NCBI GenBank assembly: GCA_963792915.1 | Contig: CAWBYD010000007.1 | Location: forward strand, 248,001 to 312,000 | DNA length: 64,000 nucleotides | Source of the DNA: Solirubrobacter sp963792915 | Lineage (GTDB): Bacteria > Actinomycetota > Thermoleophilia > Solirubrobacterales > Solirubrobacteraceae | Direction of reading: 5' to 3' | Shown: positions 9,451 to 17,481 of the stretch, one piece after another | How the letters are laid out: each line of letters begins with the position of its first letter | Numbering within the stretch: position 1 is the first letter of the stretch | Notes under the pieces: model-generated | What the model was told of the DNA's origin: nothing | Databases searched by the model: none | What the model saw: only the letters and a program-made list of their open reading frames with translations | Made by a program: the position numbers and the translations under genes

Positions 9451-9462
9451 AGGAGAGAAGCG

Positions 9463-10467
9463 ATGGCACGACCCGTCACCCTGTTCACCGGCCAGTGGGC
9501 CGACCTCACGCTCCAGGACCTCGCCGCCAAGGCCGGGGAGTGGGAGTTCGACGGGCTTGAGCTCGCCTGCTGGGGCGATCATTTCGATGTCGCGCAGGCG
9601 GTCTCCGACCCCTCCTACATCGCCGGCCGGCGCGAGATCCTCGAGCGCTACGACCTCAACTGCTGGGCGATCGGCAACCACCTGCTCGGGCAGGCCGTGT
9701 GCGACCCGATCGACGCGCGCCACCAGGGCGTGCTCTCGCCCGAGATCTGGGGCGACGGCGACCCCGAGGGCGTGCGCCGGCGTGCGGCCGAGGGGATGAA
9801 GGACACGGCGCGCGCCGCGGCGGCGCTGGGCGTGGAGGTCGTCACCGGCTTCACCGGCTCCCCGATCTGGCACATGCTCTACTCGTTCCCGCCCAACGAC
9901 CTCGCCGAGATCGAGCGCGGCTACGAGGAGTTCGCGGAGCGCTGGAGCCCGATCATCGACGTCTTCGACGCCGAGGGCGTGCGCTTCGCGCTCGAGGCGC
10001 ATCCGACGGAGATCGCCTACGACTTCGTGACCACGCGCAAAGCGCTGGCGGCGATCGACCATCGGGCGGGCTTCGGGATCAACTTCGACCCGTCGCACTT
10101 CGAGCACCAGTTCCTCGACAGCGCCGCCTTCGTCACGGAGTTCGCGGACCGCATCTACCACGTGCACATCAAGGACTCACAGCGCACGCTGGACGGGCGC
10201 TCGTCGATCCTCGGCGGGCATCTGAACTTCGGCGAGGCCGGGCGCGGGTGGGACTTCGTGTCGCCCGGCCACGGCGACGTGGACTTCGAGGCGCTCCTGC
10301 GCGCCTTGAATCGCATCGGCTATCAGGGACCGCTGTCGGTCGAATGGGAGGACTCAGGGATGGATCGGGATTGGGGCGCGCCGGACGCGCTCGCGTTCGT
10401 GCGCCGCACGGACTTCGCGCCGTCGACGGTCGCGTTCGACGCGGCGTTCGCGAGGGAGGGTTCGTGA
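9463..10467 (+). CDS. Sugar phosphate isomerase/epimerase family TIM barrel
   Basis: 334 residues, with a strong AGGAGAGAAGCG before the ATG. Metal-ligand segments of the xylose-isomerase-like superfamily are present: FALEAHPTE, GINFDPSHFEHQ, YHVHIKDS and LSVEWED. It differs from the first epimerase in the operon and resembles proteins commonly paired with Gfo/Idh/MocA dehydrogenases in inositol or keto-glycoside breakdown. The exact substrate cannot be told. The stop overlaps the GTG of the following dehydrogenase gene. Confidence 0.87.
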   Translation: MARPVTLFTGQWADLTLQDLAAKAGEWEFDGLELACWGDHFDVAQAVSDPSYIAGRREILERYDLNCWAIGNHLLGQAVCDPIDARHQGVLSPEIWGDGDPEGVRRRAAEGMKDTARAAAALGVEVVTGFTGSPIWHMLYSFPPNDLAEIERGYEEFAERWSPIIDVFDAEGVRFALEAHPTEIAYDFVTTRKALAAIDHRAGFGINFDPSHFEHQFLDSAAFVTEFADRIYHVHIKDSQRTLDGRSSILGGHLNFGEAGRGWDFVSPGHGDVDFEALLRALNRIGYQGPLSVEWEDSGMDRDWGAPDALAFVRRTDFAPSTVAFDAAFAREGS

Positions 10468-11648
10468 GCAAGTCTGTCGGCTTCGTCACGATGGGTGAGT
10501 CGGCGTCCGGGGGTGACGTCGACACCATCGGGGTCGGCATGCTCGGCTACGGGTTCATGGGCAAGGCCCACTCGAACGCGTACAAGACGCTGAGCTACAT
10601 GACCTGGCCGCCGCCGCTCGTCCCCCAACTCGTGGGGATCGCGGGGCGCAACGAGGAGGCGGTCGCCGCCGCGGCGGGCCGCTACGGGTTCGCCGAGCAC
10701 GTGACCGACTGGCGCGCGCTGGTCAACGACCCGCGGGTCGGCCTGTTCGACAACTCGGGCCCGAACAACTTCCACGCCGAGCCGACGATCGCCGCCGCCG
10801 AGGCGGGCAAGCACGTGCTCTGCGAGAAGCCGCTGGGGCGCACGGCCGACGAGGCCTACGAGACCTGGCAGCGGGTGGCGGCAACGGGCGTGAAGGCGAT
10901 GTGCGCCTTCAACTACCGCTTCGTGCCCGCCGTGCGGCTGGCGCGCGAGATCATCGCGTCGGGCGAGCTGGGCGAGATCTTCCACTTCCGCGGGCGCTAC
11001 CTGCAGGAGTGGATCATCGACGCCGACTTCCCGCTCGTCTGGCGGCTCGACAAGGAGATCGCGGGGTCGGGCGCGCTCGGCGACCTGGGCGCGCATGTGA
11101 TCGACCTCGCGCGCTATCTGGTGGGCGAGATCGCGTCGGTGTCGGCCTCCACGCGCACGTTCGTCAAGGACCGCGAGGGCGGCGCGGTGACCGTCGACGA
11201 CGCGGTCGAGTCGGTCGTGGACTTCGCCGACGGCGCGGTCGGCACGATCGAGGCGACGCGCTTCGCCTCGGGCCGCAAGAACGCGCTGCAGTTCGAAATC
11301 AACGGCTCCAAGGGCTCGATCGCGTTCGACATCGAGCGCCTGAACGAGCTCCAGGTCCACTACGCCGGCTCGACGCCCGGGCGGCTGGCCCAGGGCTTCC
11401 GGACCGTGCTGGTGAGCGAGGCTGAACACCCGTTCTGGGAGTTCTGGTGGCCGCAGGGCCACATGATCGGGTGGGAGCACACGTTCGTGCACGAGATCCA
11501 CCACTTCCTGACCGCGATCCGCGACGACACCGACGTCGCGCCCCATGGGGCGACGTTCGAGGACGGCTACCGCGCAGCCGAGATCTGCGACGCGATGCTG
11601 CGCTCCGCGGCGTCCGGCGCGCGCGAGACGGTCAGCTACCGCAGCTAG
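10464..11648 (+). CDS. Gfo/Idh/MocA-family NAD(P)-dependent oxidoreductase
   Basis: 394 residues from an overlapping GTG. After about 20 extra N-terminal residues a Rossmann fold begins (GVGMLGYGFMGKAHSNAY); the family Lys is in VLCEKPLGRT, and the C-terminal dehydrogenase domain has GSGALGDLGAHVIDLARYL. Enzymes of this family oxidise or reduce a ring hydroxyl of sugars or inositols (inositol dehydrogenase, ThuB, glucose-fructose oxidoreductase). As last gene of the operon it may make or remove a keto-sugar that the TIM-barrel partners process. A hairpin follows the stop. Confidence 0.9.
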   Translation: MSKSVGFVTMGESASGGDVDTIGVGMLGYGFMGKAHSNAYKTLSYMTWPPPLVPQLVGIAGRNEEAVAAAAGRYGFAEHVTDWRALVNDPRVGLFDNSGPNNFHAEPTIAAAEAGKHVLCEKPLGRTADEAYETWQRVAATGVKAMCAFNYRFVPAVRLAREIIASGELGEIFHFRGRYLQEWIIDADFPLVWRLDKEIAGSGALGDLGAHVIDLARYLVGEIASVSASTRTFVKDREGGAVTVDDAVESVVDFADGAVGTIEATRFASGRKNALQFEINGSKGSIAFDIERLNELQVHYAGSTPGRLAQGFRTVLVSEAEHPFWEFWWPQGHMIGWEHTFVHEIHHFLTAIRDDTDVAPHGATFEDGYRAAEICDAMLRSAASGARETVSYRS

Positions 11649-11652
11649 CTTC

Positions 11653-11691
11653 CTCATCCGATCGGATGAGCTGCCCCGCGCAGCTCATCCG
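11653..11691 (+). terminator. Overlapping hairpins after the sugar operon
   Basis: A perfect 12-base-pair stem with a 5-base loop (arms 11663-11674 and 11680-11691, loop CCCGC) follows the operon. Its left arm overlaps an 18-base perfect palindrome, CTCATCCGATCGGATGAG (11653-11670), so the two structures are mutually exclusive. There is no T run, so termination would not be classical; a regulatory role is possible. Confidence 0.5.
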
Positions 11692-11757
11692 GTCGTGAGG
11701 CCCCGGTTCGATCCGCGGCCCGATGTGCGCGCGCCGCGCGAGGTCGACCATGGGGAT

Positions 11758-12684
11758 ATGACCTCCCCAGCCATCGAAACCCGCGGCCTCGGCAAGACCT
11801 TCGGGTCCCGCGCGGCGCTGTCCGGCGTTGACCTCGTGGTCCCGCGCGGCGTCGCCTTCGGGTTCCTCGGCGCCAACGGCGCCGGCAAGACCACGCTCAT
11901 CCGGCTCCTGCTCGGGCTCGCGAAGCCGTCCGCGGGCAGCATCCGCTTGCTCGGCGAGCAGGGTCCCGGACCGCTCGCGCGGGTCGGCGCGATCATCGAG
12001 GAGCCACGCTTTCACGCGCACCTGACCGGGCGCGAGAACCTGCGCGTCCACGCCGCCGCCCGCGCGCCGGAGGCGCTCGGCCGGATCGACGCGGCGCTCG
12101 CGCGCGTCGGGCTCACCGCGCGCGCTGACGAGAAGGTCAAGACCTACTCGATGGGCATGCGCCAGCGGCTCGGCGTCGCCCGCTGCCTGCTCGGCGACCC
12201 GGAGCTGCTGATCCTCGACGAGCCGCTCAACGGGCTCGACCCGGCCGGCATCCTCGAGATGCGCCGGCTGATCCGCGAGTTCGTCGCGGAGGGCCGCACC
12301 GTGCTGCTCTCCTCGCACCTGCTCGACGAGGTCGAGAAGACGTGCGACGTGGCGGCGATCGTCGACCAGGGGCACATCGTCGCCCAGGGCACGATCGGCG
12401 AGCTGCGCAGCGGCGGCGCGCGGGCGATCGACATCGTCTGCGACGGGCCCGCCGACGTCGTCCGCCTGCTGGCGGCCGTCCCGGGCGTCTCGCGCGCCGC
12501 CGGGCACGACGGCGGCATCCGCGTGACGCTCACGCCGGAGGCGCCGGTCGACCGCGAGATCGTCACCGCGCTGCTGCGCCGCCTGCTCGACCACGGCGTC
12601 GGCATCGAGCGCATCGCGCCCGCCTCGAGCTCGCTCGAGGACCGCTTCCTGACCATGACCACCCGCCTCGAGGACCGTGCGTGA
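11758..12684 (+). CDS. ABC transporter ATP-binding protein
   Basis: 308 residues with Walker A GANGAGKTT, signature YSMGMRQRLGVA (LSGGQ replaced by SMGMR, as is usual in this exporter class), Walker B LLILDEPLNGLDP and the switch His in LLSSHLLDEV. It resembles bacitracin/lantibiotic-type and other ABC-2 exporter ATPases. The stop overlaps the ATG of the membrane partner, so they form one transporter. The following kinase/regulator pair may control it, as in drug-sensing modules. Confidence 0.92.
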   Translation: MTSPAIETRGLGKTFGSRAALSGVDLVVPRGVAFGFLGANGAGKTTLIRLLLGLAKPSAGSIRLLGEQGPGPLARVGAIIEEPRFHAHLTGRENLRVHAAARAPEALGRIDAALARVGLTARADEKVKTYSMGMRQRLGVARCLLGDPELLILDEPLNGLDPAGILEMRRLIREFVAEGRTVLLSSHLLDEVEKTCDVAAIVDQGHIVAQGTIGELRSGGARAIDIVCDGPADVVRLLAAVPGVSRAAGHDGGIRVTLTPEAPVDREIVTALLRRLLDHGVGIERIAPASSSLEDRFLTMTTRLEDRA

Positions 12685-13445
12685 TGTTCGACCTCCGTTT
12701 GATTGGTGCCGAAGTGCTCAAGCTGCGCCGCCGGCGCGGCATGCTCGCGATCGCGGTGGTGCTCACGCTCGGCGTCGTGCTCCTCGTCTTCGCGGTCACC
12801 GGTGTGCAGCACGCCGACAACCCGGCCAGGTACGGACCTGCGGGCGGTGTCGCCAACTATCGCGACGGGCTCAGCGTGATGACGCTGATGGCGCTGGTCG
12901 TCGGGGTGATCGTCGGCGGCACGGCCGGGACCCAGGACGTCGACTCGGGCGTGTTCCGCGACCTCGCGGCGACCGGGCGTTCACGGCTGGCGCTGTTCGG
13001 CGCGCGGTTCGTGGGTGCGTGGGCGATCGTCCTGCCGATCCTCGCGCTGACGATGGCCGTGATGGGCGCCCTGGCCTTCGCGCTGGCCGGCGGAACGGCG
13101 ACGCCCGGCGCCGGGACGCTCGCGTCCGGGACGCTCGGCATCCTCGCCGCGGGCGCGCTCAGCACCGCGATGGCGGTCGGGCTGTCCGTGCTGGTCGGCT
13201 CGCGCGGCTCGGTGATCGGGGTGCTGCTGGCGTTCTTCCTGGCGATCGAGCCGCTGCTGGCGGCGATCGGCTTCCTCGGCGCCGCCCGTCAGGGCCTCCC
13301 CACGATCGCGCTCAACCGGATCGGGGACATGCCCGCGCACAACGGGATCCAGGTCGCATTGGGGACGGCGATCGCCGTGCTGCTCGCGTGGGGCGCCGCG
13401 ACGCTCGGGCTCGGGGCGTGGAAGACCCGTAGCCGCGAGCTATAG
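12684..13445 (+). CDS. ABC-2 type transporter permease
   Basis: 253 residues with about six hydrophobic helices: one near residues 20-40 (MLAIAVVLTLGVVLLVFAV), then others around 70-85, 110-135, 145-170, 180-205 and 225-245. It starts at an ATG overlapping the ATPase stop. Together they form a probable export complex for a lipid, peptide or drug; the substrate is not evident. Confidence 0.85.
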   Translation: MFDLRLIGAEVLKLRRRRGMLAIAVVLTLGVVLLVFAVTGVQHADNPARYGPAGGVANYRDGLSVMTLMALVVGVIVGGTAGTQDVDSGVFRDLAATGRSRLALFGARFVGAWAIVLPILALTMAVMGALAFALAGGTATPGAGTLASGTLGILAAGALSTAMAVGLSVLVGSRGSVIGVLLAFFLAIEPLLAAIGFLGAARQGLPTIALNRIGDMPAHNGIQVALGTAIAVLLAWGAATLGLGAWKTRSREL

Positions 13446-13455
13446 GCTCAGCGCC

Positions 13456-14661
13456 GTGCTCGGAGCCCTGCGTGCATGGCTCGGCGGCCCGCCCGAGCGG
13501 CGCGTTCGCAGCCTGCCCGTGTGGCTCGCCAGCCCGCCGGCGCGCGTCGTGGACGCGGTCGTGACGCTCCTGGTCGCCGTGCCGGTGGTCGGCGCGGCGG
13601 CCGCGAGCGGCGGCTGGGCGGGCGCAGGCTTCGGCCTGGCGGTCACGCTGGCGCTGCTCGTCCGGCGCCGCTGGCCGTTCGCCGTGCTGGCGGTCATCGT
13701 GGTCGCGGCCGTGCTCGCGACGGTCGGGATCGCGTTCCAGATCCCGCTCGTGATCGCGCTCTACACGATCGGCGCCAACCGCTCCTGGGAGGCGACGATC
13801 GCGGCCGTCGGCGCCGTCGTCGGTGCCGCCGCCATCTACGGGCTGGCGGGCGGCACCGGTGCCGGCTTCGGCGCGGTGATCGGAATCGCGCTGCTGTGCT
13901 CGCTCGCCGCTAGCGCCGGGCTCTACATCGGCGACAAGCGCTCGAGCATCAGCACGCTCGAGGAGCGGACGGCGCGGATGGCCCGCGAGCGCGAGCTGGT
14001 GGCCGAGCGCGCCGTGGCCGAGGAGCGCGTGCGGATCGCCCAGGAGTTGCACGACGTGGTCGCCCACAACGTCAGCCTGATCGTCGTCCAGGCGCAGGCG
14101 CTGGGGGCGACGGCGGGTGATCCGGCGGTGCGCGGCTCGACCGACGTGATCGCCGACCTCGGCCGCCGGACGATGGTCGAGATGCACCGCACGCTGCGGC
14201 TGCTGCGGGCGCGCGAGGACCCGCCGGAGTTCGCTCCGCACCCCGGCCTCGGCGACCTCGAGGGCCTGCTCGAGCGCTCGCGCGCCGCCGGCCTGCCGGT
14301 GGAGCTCGCGGTCGAGGGGCCGCCGCGGCGGCTCGCGCAGAGCATCGACCTGTCGGCGTTCCGGATCGTCCAGGAGGCGCTGACGAACGTCGTCAAGCAC
14401 GCCGGGCGCGCGCCCACGTCGGTCACGATCACCTACGGGCCGCGGGCGCTCGAATTGGCCATCGTGGACCGCGGGAGCGGCGCTCCGGCGCCGGCCGGGG
14501 ACGGGCACGGGCTGATCGGGATGCGCGAGCGGGCGGCGCTGTTCGGCGGCACCCTGTTCGCCGGCCGGCGCGCGGGCGACGGGTTCGAGGTCCGCGCGTC
14601 GCTCCCGTACGACGAGGGCGAGCTCGCCGCCGGCGCCCCGGCCGGGGAGGTGCGGTCGTGA
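13456..14661 (+). CDS. Two-component sensor histidine kinase (NarL-type partner)
   Basis: 401 residues. About five membrane helices occupy the first 160 residues, followed by a coiled linker and a HisKA_3 domain with the phospho-acceptor His at about 199 (QELHDVVAHNVSLI), then an HATPase_c domain (IVQEALTNVVKHAG, GDGHGLIGMRERA). The extracellular part is minimal, so it may sense a membrane signal or the adjacent ABC exporter. The GTG start has no Shine-Dalgarno but has TAGGCT 7 bases before it, suggesting leaderless expression. Its end overlaps the response regulator by 4 bases. Confidence 0.93.
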   Translation: MLGALRAWLGGPPERRVRSLPVWLASPPARVVDAVVTLLVAVPVVGAAAASGGWAGAGFGLAVTLALLVRRRWPFAVLAVIVVAAVLATVGIAFQIPLVIALYTIGANRSWEATIAAVGAVVGAAAIYGLAGGTGAGFGAVIGIALLCSLAASAGLYIGDKRSSISTLEERTARMARERELVAERAVAEERVRIAQELHDVVAHNVSLIVVQAQALGATAGDPAVRGSTDVIADLGRRTMVEMHRTLRLLRAREDPPEFAPHPGLGDLEGLLERSRAAGLPVELAVEGPPRRLAQSIDLSAFRIVQEALTNVVKHAGRAPTSVTITYGPRALELAIVDRGSGAPAPAGDGHGLIGMRERAALFGGTLFAGRRAGDGFEVRASLPYDEGELAAGAPAGEVRS

Positions 14662-15308
14662 AGCTCCGGGTCGTGATCGCCGACGACCAGCCGCTGATGC
14701 GGGCCGGCTTCAAGGCCGTGCTCGAGGCGAGCGGGGACATCGAGGTCGTCGGCGAGGCGGCGACCGGCGTCGAGGCGGTCGAGGTCGCGGGCCGCGAGAT
14801 GCCCGACGTCGTCCTGATGGACATCCGCATGCCGGACATGGATGGGATCGAGGCCACGCGCCGGCTGCCGCGCCAACGCGTCCTGATCCTCACCACGTTC
14901 GGCATCGACGACTACATCATCACGGCGCTGCGGGCCGGCGCCAGCGGCTTCCTGCTCAAGGATGCGCCGACCGAGCGCGTGATCGAGGCCGTCCGCGCCG
15001 TCGCGGCCGGGGACGCGGTGCTCTCGCCCGCCGTGACGCGCCAGCTGCTCGACCAGGTCGGCCGCCGCCTGCCCGCCGCCGTCTCCCAGACCCCTGCGGC
15101 GCTCGCGTCGCTCACCGACCGCGAGCGCGAGGTGCTCCAGATGCTGGCCGCAGGGCTCAGCAACGCCGAGATCGCCGCCGCGCTCGTGGTCTCCGAGGCC
15201 ACCGTCAAGACCCACGTCTCCAACCTCCTCGGCAAGCTCGGGCTGCGCGACCGCGTCCAGGCGGTCATCTACGCCTACGAGACGCACCTGATCGAGCCCG
15301 CGGGCTGA
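14658..15308 (+). CDS. NarL/FixJ-family response regulator
   Basis: 216 residues, GTG overlapping the kinase stop. Receiver domain with phospho-acceptor Asp55 in VVLMDIRMPDMDG, the acidic pair in IADDQ and the Lys in LLKDAP; C-terminal LuxR helix-turn-helix (LTDREREVLQMLAAGLSNAE). It is the partner of the kinase just upstream and probably regulates the neighbouring ABC exporter genes. Two palindromic repeats follow its stop at once and could act as its 3-prime stem-loops. Confidence 0.94.
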   Translation: MKLRVVIADDQPLMRAGFKAVLEASGDIEVVGEAATGVEAVEVAGREMPDVVLMDIRMPDMDGIEATRRLPRQRVLILTTFGIDDYIITALRAGASGFLLKDAPTERVIEAVRAVAAGDAVLSPAVTRQLLDQVGRRLPAAVSQTPAALASLTDREREVLQMLAAGLSNAEIAAALVVSEATVKTHVSNLLGKLGLRDRVQAVIYAYETHLIEPAG

Positions 15309-15377
15309 CGAACAAAAGGGGTCAGACCCGTTTCGTTCGCGCGCGATGAACAAAAGGGGTCAGACCCGTTTTGTTCG
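15309..15377. repeat. Two copies of the GGGGTCAGACCCC palindromic element
   Basis: Two 30-31 base imperfect palindromes (15309-15339 and 15348-15377), each of the form GAAC-AAAA-GGGGTC-A-GACCC-GTTT-GTTC. The left arm is intact in both; the right arm has CCCGTTT instead of CCCCTTT. They fill the gap between the response regulator and the phosphatase gene. The same element recurs at 19311, 37699-37828 and 52337-52422. Confidence 0.85.
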
Positions 15378-15389
15378 TAAGCTGCGGCG

Positions 15390-16178
15390 GTGATCGAAGC
15401 TGCTCGCAGGGCGGTCGACGCCGCCGTGACCGTGCTGCGCGACGCCCGCGCGTCGCAGCAGCCGCTGCACCGGATCGGGAAGGGCGCCAAGGACTTCTTG
15501 ACCGAGGTCGACCTGGCGTCGGAGGCCGCGATCAAGGCGTCGCTGGCCGCCTCGACGCCGGACGCCGGGTTCTACGGCGAGGAGGGCGGCGGCGCGGACC
15601 TGCACCGCGGGCGGGTGTGGGTCGCGGACCCGCTCGACGGCACGATCAACTTCGCGACCGGCGCACCCACGTGCGGCGTGATGCTCGCCCTGCTCGAGGA
15701 CGGCGTGCCTGTGCTGGGCGTCATCGACCTGCCGTTCCTCGAGCTGCGGGTGGAGGCGCAGAAGGGCCACGGGGCGCGGCTGAACGGGCGGCCGGCCCAC
15801 GTCGCGGACGTCCCCACGCTCGACCAGGGGATCGTGGGGATGGGCGACGCCTTCCACCGCGGCGGCCCGCGCCACGAGGCGTTCCTGGACCTGACCAAGT
15901 CGGTCCACAGCGAGGCGCTGCGCTTCCGCTGCGTCGGCGCCGCCTCGGTGCTCTGGACCTGGCTCGCGGCGGGCATGATCCAGGGCGCGATCCTCGCTCA
16001 CAACAACCCCTACGACGTGGTCGCCGGCCACGTCGTGGCCCAGGAGGCGGGGGCGCTCGCAACGGACTACGCCGGCGCGCCGCTCACGCTCGCGTCGTCC
16101 GGCGCGATGGCCTGCGTGCCTGGGATGCAGGGCGAGCTGCTGACGCTGGCGACGGATCTCGCCCGTGCCGCGGCGTGA
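15390..16178 (+). CDS. Inositol monophosphatase family protein
   Basis: 262 residues with the Li-sensitive phosphatase motifs: GEEGGG (metal ligand Glu), VADPLDGTINFATG near residue 80, and NPYDVVAGHVVAQEAG near the end. Family members dephosphorylate inositol-1-phosphate, histidinol phosphate or PAP with Mg2+. Which substrate it uses is not clear. It starts at a GTG preceded at 6 bases by TAAGCT, a -10-like hexamer that directly follows the repeat element, so its promoter may partly lie in the repeat. Confidence 0.9.
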   Translation: MIEAARRAVDAAVTVLRDARASQQPLHRIGKGAKDFLTEVDLASEAAIKASLAASTPDAGFYGEEGGGADLHRGRVWVADPLDGTINFATGAPTCGVMLALLEDGVPVLGVIDLPFLELRVEAQKGHGARLNGRPAHVADVPTLDQGIVGMGDAFHRGGPRHEAFLDLTKSVHSEALRFRCVGAASVLWTWLAAGMIQGAILAHNNPYDVVAGHVVAQEAGALATDYAGAPLTLASSGAMACVPGMQGELLTLATDLARAAA

Positions 16179-16560
16179 GCACTGTCCGGAGCTGACCGAG
16201 CGCCGTCCCGAGCGGCTCGCGGCACTCTACCGCGAGGTCTCGCCCAACCTGCGCGCCGCGCTCGACGTGCTGATCGAGCACGCGCCGCAGCGGCTCACGT
16301 TCGGAGAGCTCGAAGGCATCCTGGGCTGGCCGCGCGGATACTTCGCGAGCGTGTTCGGCGGCTTCCGCGGGCCGCGCGGCAAGGACTGCCCGCGCCCGTT
16401 TCACCTCTGTGACCCGGGCCTGTCCGAGACGCGCGAGTGGGAGTTGTGGGTCGACGCGCGCCAGGCGGCCGCGCTGAGCTCCGGCGCGACCGAGGACCTC
16501 AGACCGGAGCGAGGTCGAAGTCGTCGGGCAGCGGGCCGTGACGGCGCGGCTCGAACTTGA
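16165..16560 (+). CDS. Hypothetical protein, 131 residues
   Basis: A basic protein starting at a GTG that overlaps the phosphatase end by 14 bases. The middle part (LYREVSPNLRAALDVLIEHA, then LTFGELEGILGWPRGYFASV) looks like a small winged-helix or DUF6416-like fold; the tail after residue about 110 is arginine-rich and overlaps the convergent gene by 62 bases, which makes the last part doubtful. No function can be assigned. Confidence 0.5.
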   Translation: MPRREHCPELTERRPERLAALYREVSPNLRAALDVLIEHAPQRLTFGELEGILGWPRGYFASVFGGFRGPRGKDCPRPFHLCDPGLSETREWELWVDARQAAALSSGATEDLRPERGRSRRAAGRDGAART

Positions 16561-17479
16561 ACGCCAGCCCGGTGACCGGCGCGAGCGCGCAGCCCGCGGC
16601 GCACTCGGCGCCGCCGGCTTCCGCGGGCGGCCGGGCCGCGGACAGCAGCGTGACGGTGTCCGCGGGCGAGAACGGATCGCGCGCCATCGCGACCGGGTCA
16701 CCCGGCACCGGCGCGCTGTAGCGCCGGCCGCGGGCGATGTCGTAGCGCTGCACGCTCGCCGTGCCGCACGTCTCGTGGCGCACGTCGGTCACGAAGCCGT
16801 GGTCGAGCTGCGGGCTGAGCACCGTGTGCAGGCAGCCCTCCCCCACGACGCCGTACTGGATCAGCTGCGCCTTGCGGGCGTTCAGGCTCGGGAGCAGCCG
16901 GATCTCGGTCATCCCGTGCCCATAGCCCTCGGCGCTCCACTCCCAGCCGAACGCGAGCCGGCTGCCGTCGAGATCGAGCGCGCTCGGGGTGATCCAGCGC
17001 AGCGGGAACCCCTTGCGCGACTTCGGGACGTTGCCGACCGGCAGCGCGCGTGTCCCGCCCTTGCCGTCGACGCGCCCGAGCCGCAGCTGCGGGACCCGCC
17101 CGGCTCGGAAGAATGCCAGGCGGTCATGCCACAGCGACGGCACGAAGCCCTTCGCGGGCAACGCGCGCTCGGAGCCGCCCTTGAACGAGTAGGCGTAGAT
17201 CCGGCACCCCGTGGCCTGCGCCCAGCGCGGCAGGCCAGTCCAGTCGGTGTCCTTGGGCTCGCCCGCGCAGCGCGAGTAGACGACCACCGGCGCAGCGTCG
17301 GCGCCCGGGCCGATGTCGGCGTCGAACGGGACGGAGCGCTCGGGCACGCGCAGCGCCGTGTCGCCGTCCATCAGGCGGAAGGCGCCGGTCGCGGCGTCGC
17401 GCTGGCTCCAGACCGTGTGGCCCCCATAGGCGGACACGGGAGACACGGCGAGGATCATCGAGGCGAGCGCGGCGAGCAT
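16499..17479 (-). CDS. Secreted hypothetical protein, beta-propeller-like
   Basis: 326 residues from the ATG at 17479, only 2 bases after the carboxyltransferase stop. The first 20 residues are a clear signal peptide (MLAALASMILAVSPVSAYGG). The rest is rich in beta-strand-like stretches with paired Cys and repeating LAF/LR-D patterns, resembling TolB-like propellers, but without a decisive motif. It is the last gene of the acyl-CoA carboxylase operon, an odd place for an exported protein; co-transcription may be only incidental. Confidence 0.75.
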   Translation of the reverse strand: MLAALASMILAVSPVSAYGGHTVWSQRDAATGAFRLMDGDTALRVPERSVPFDADIGPGADAAPVVVYSRCAGEPKDTDWTGLPRWAQATGCRIYAYSFKGGSERALPAKGFVPSLWHDRLAFFRAGRVPQLRLGRVDGKGGTRALPVGNVPKSRKGFPLRWITPSALDLDGSRLAFGWEWSAEGYGHGMTEIRLLPSLNARKAQLIQYGVVGEGCLHTVLSPQLDHGFVTDVRHETCGTASVQRYDIARGRRYSAPVPGDPVAMARDPFSPADTVTLLSAARPPAEAGGAECAAGCALAPVTGLAFKFEPRRHGPLPDDFDLAPV

Positions 17480-17481
17480 GG

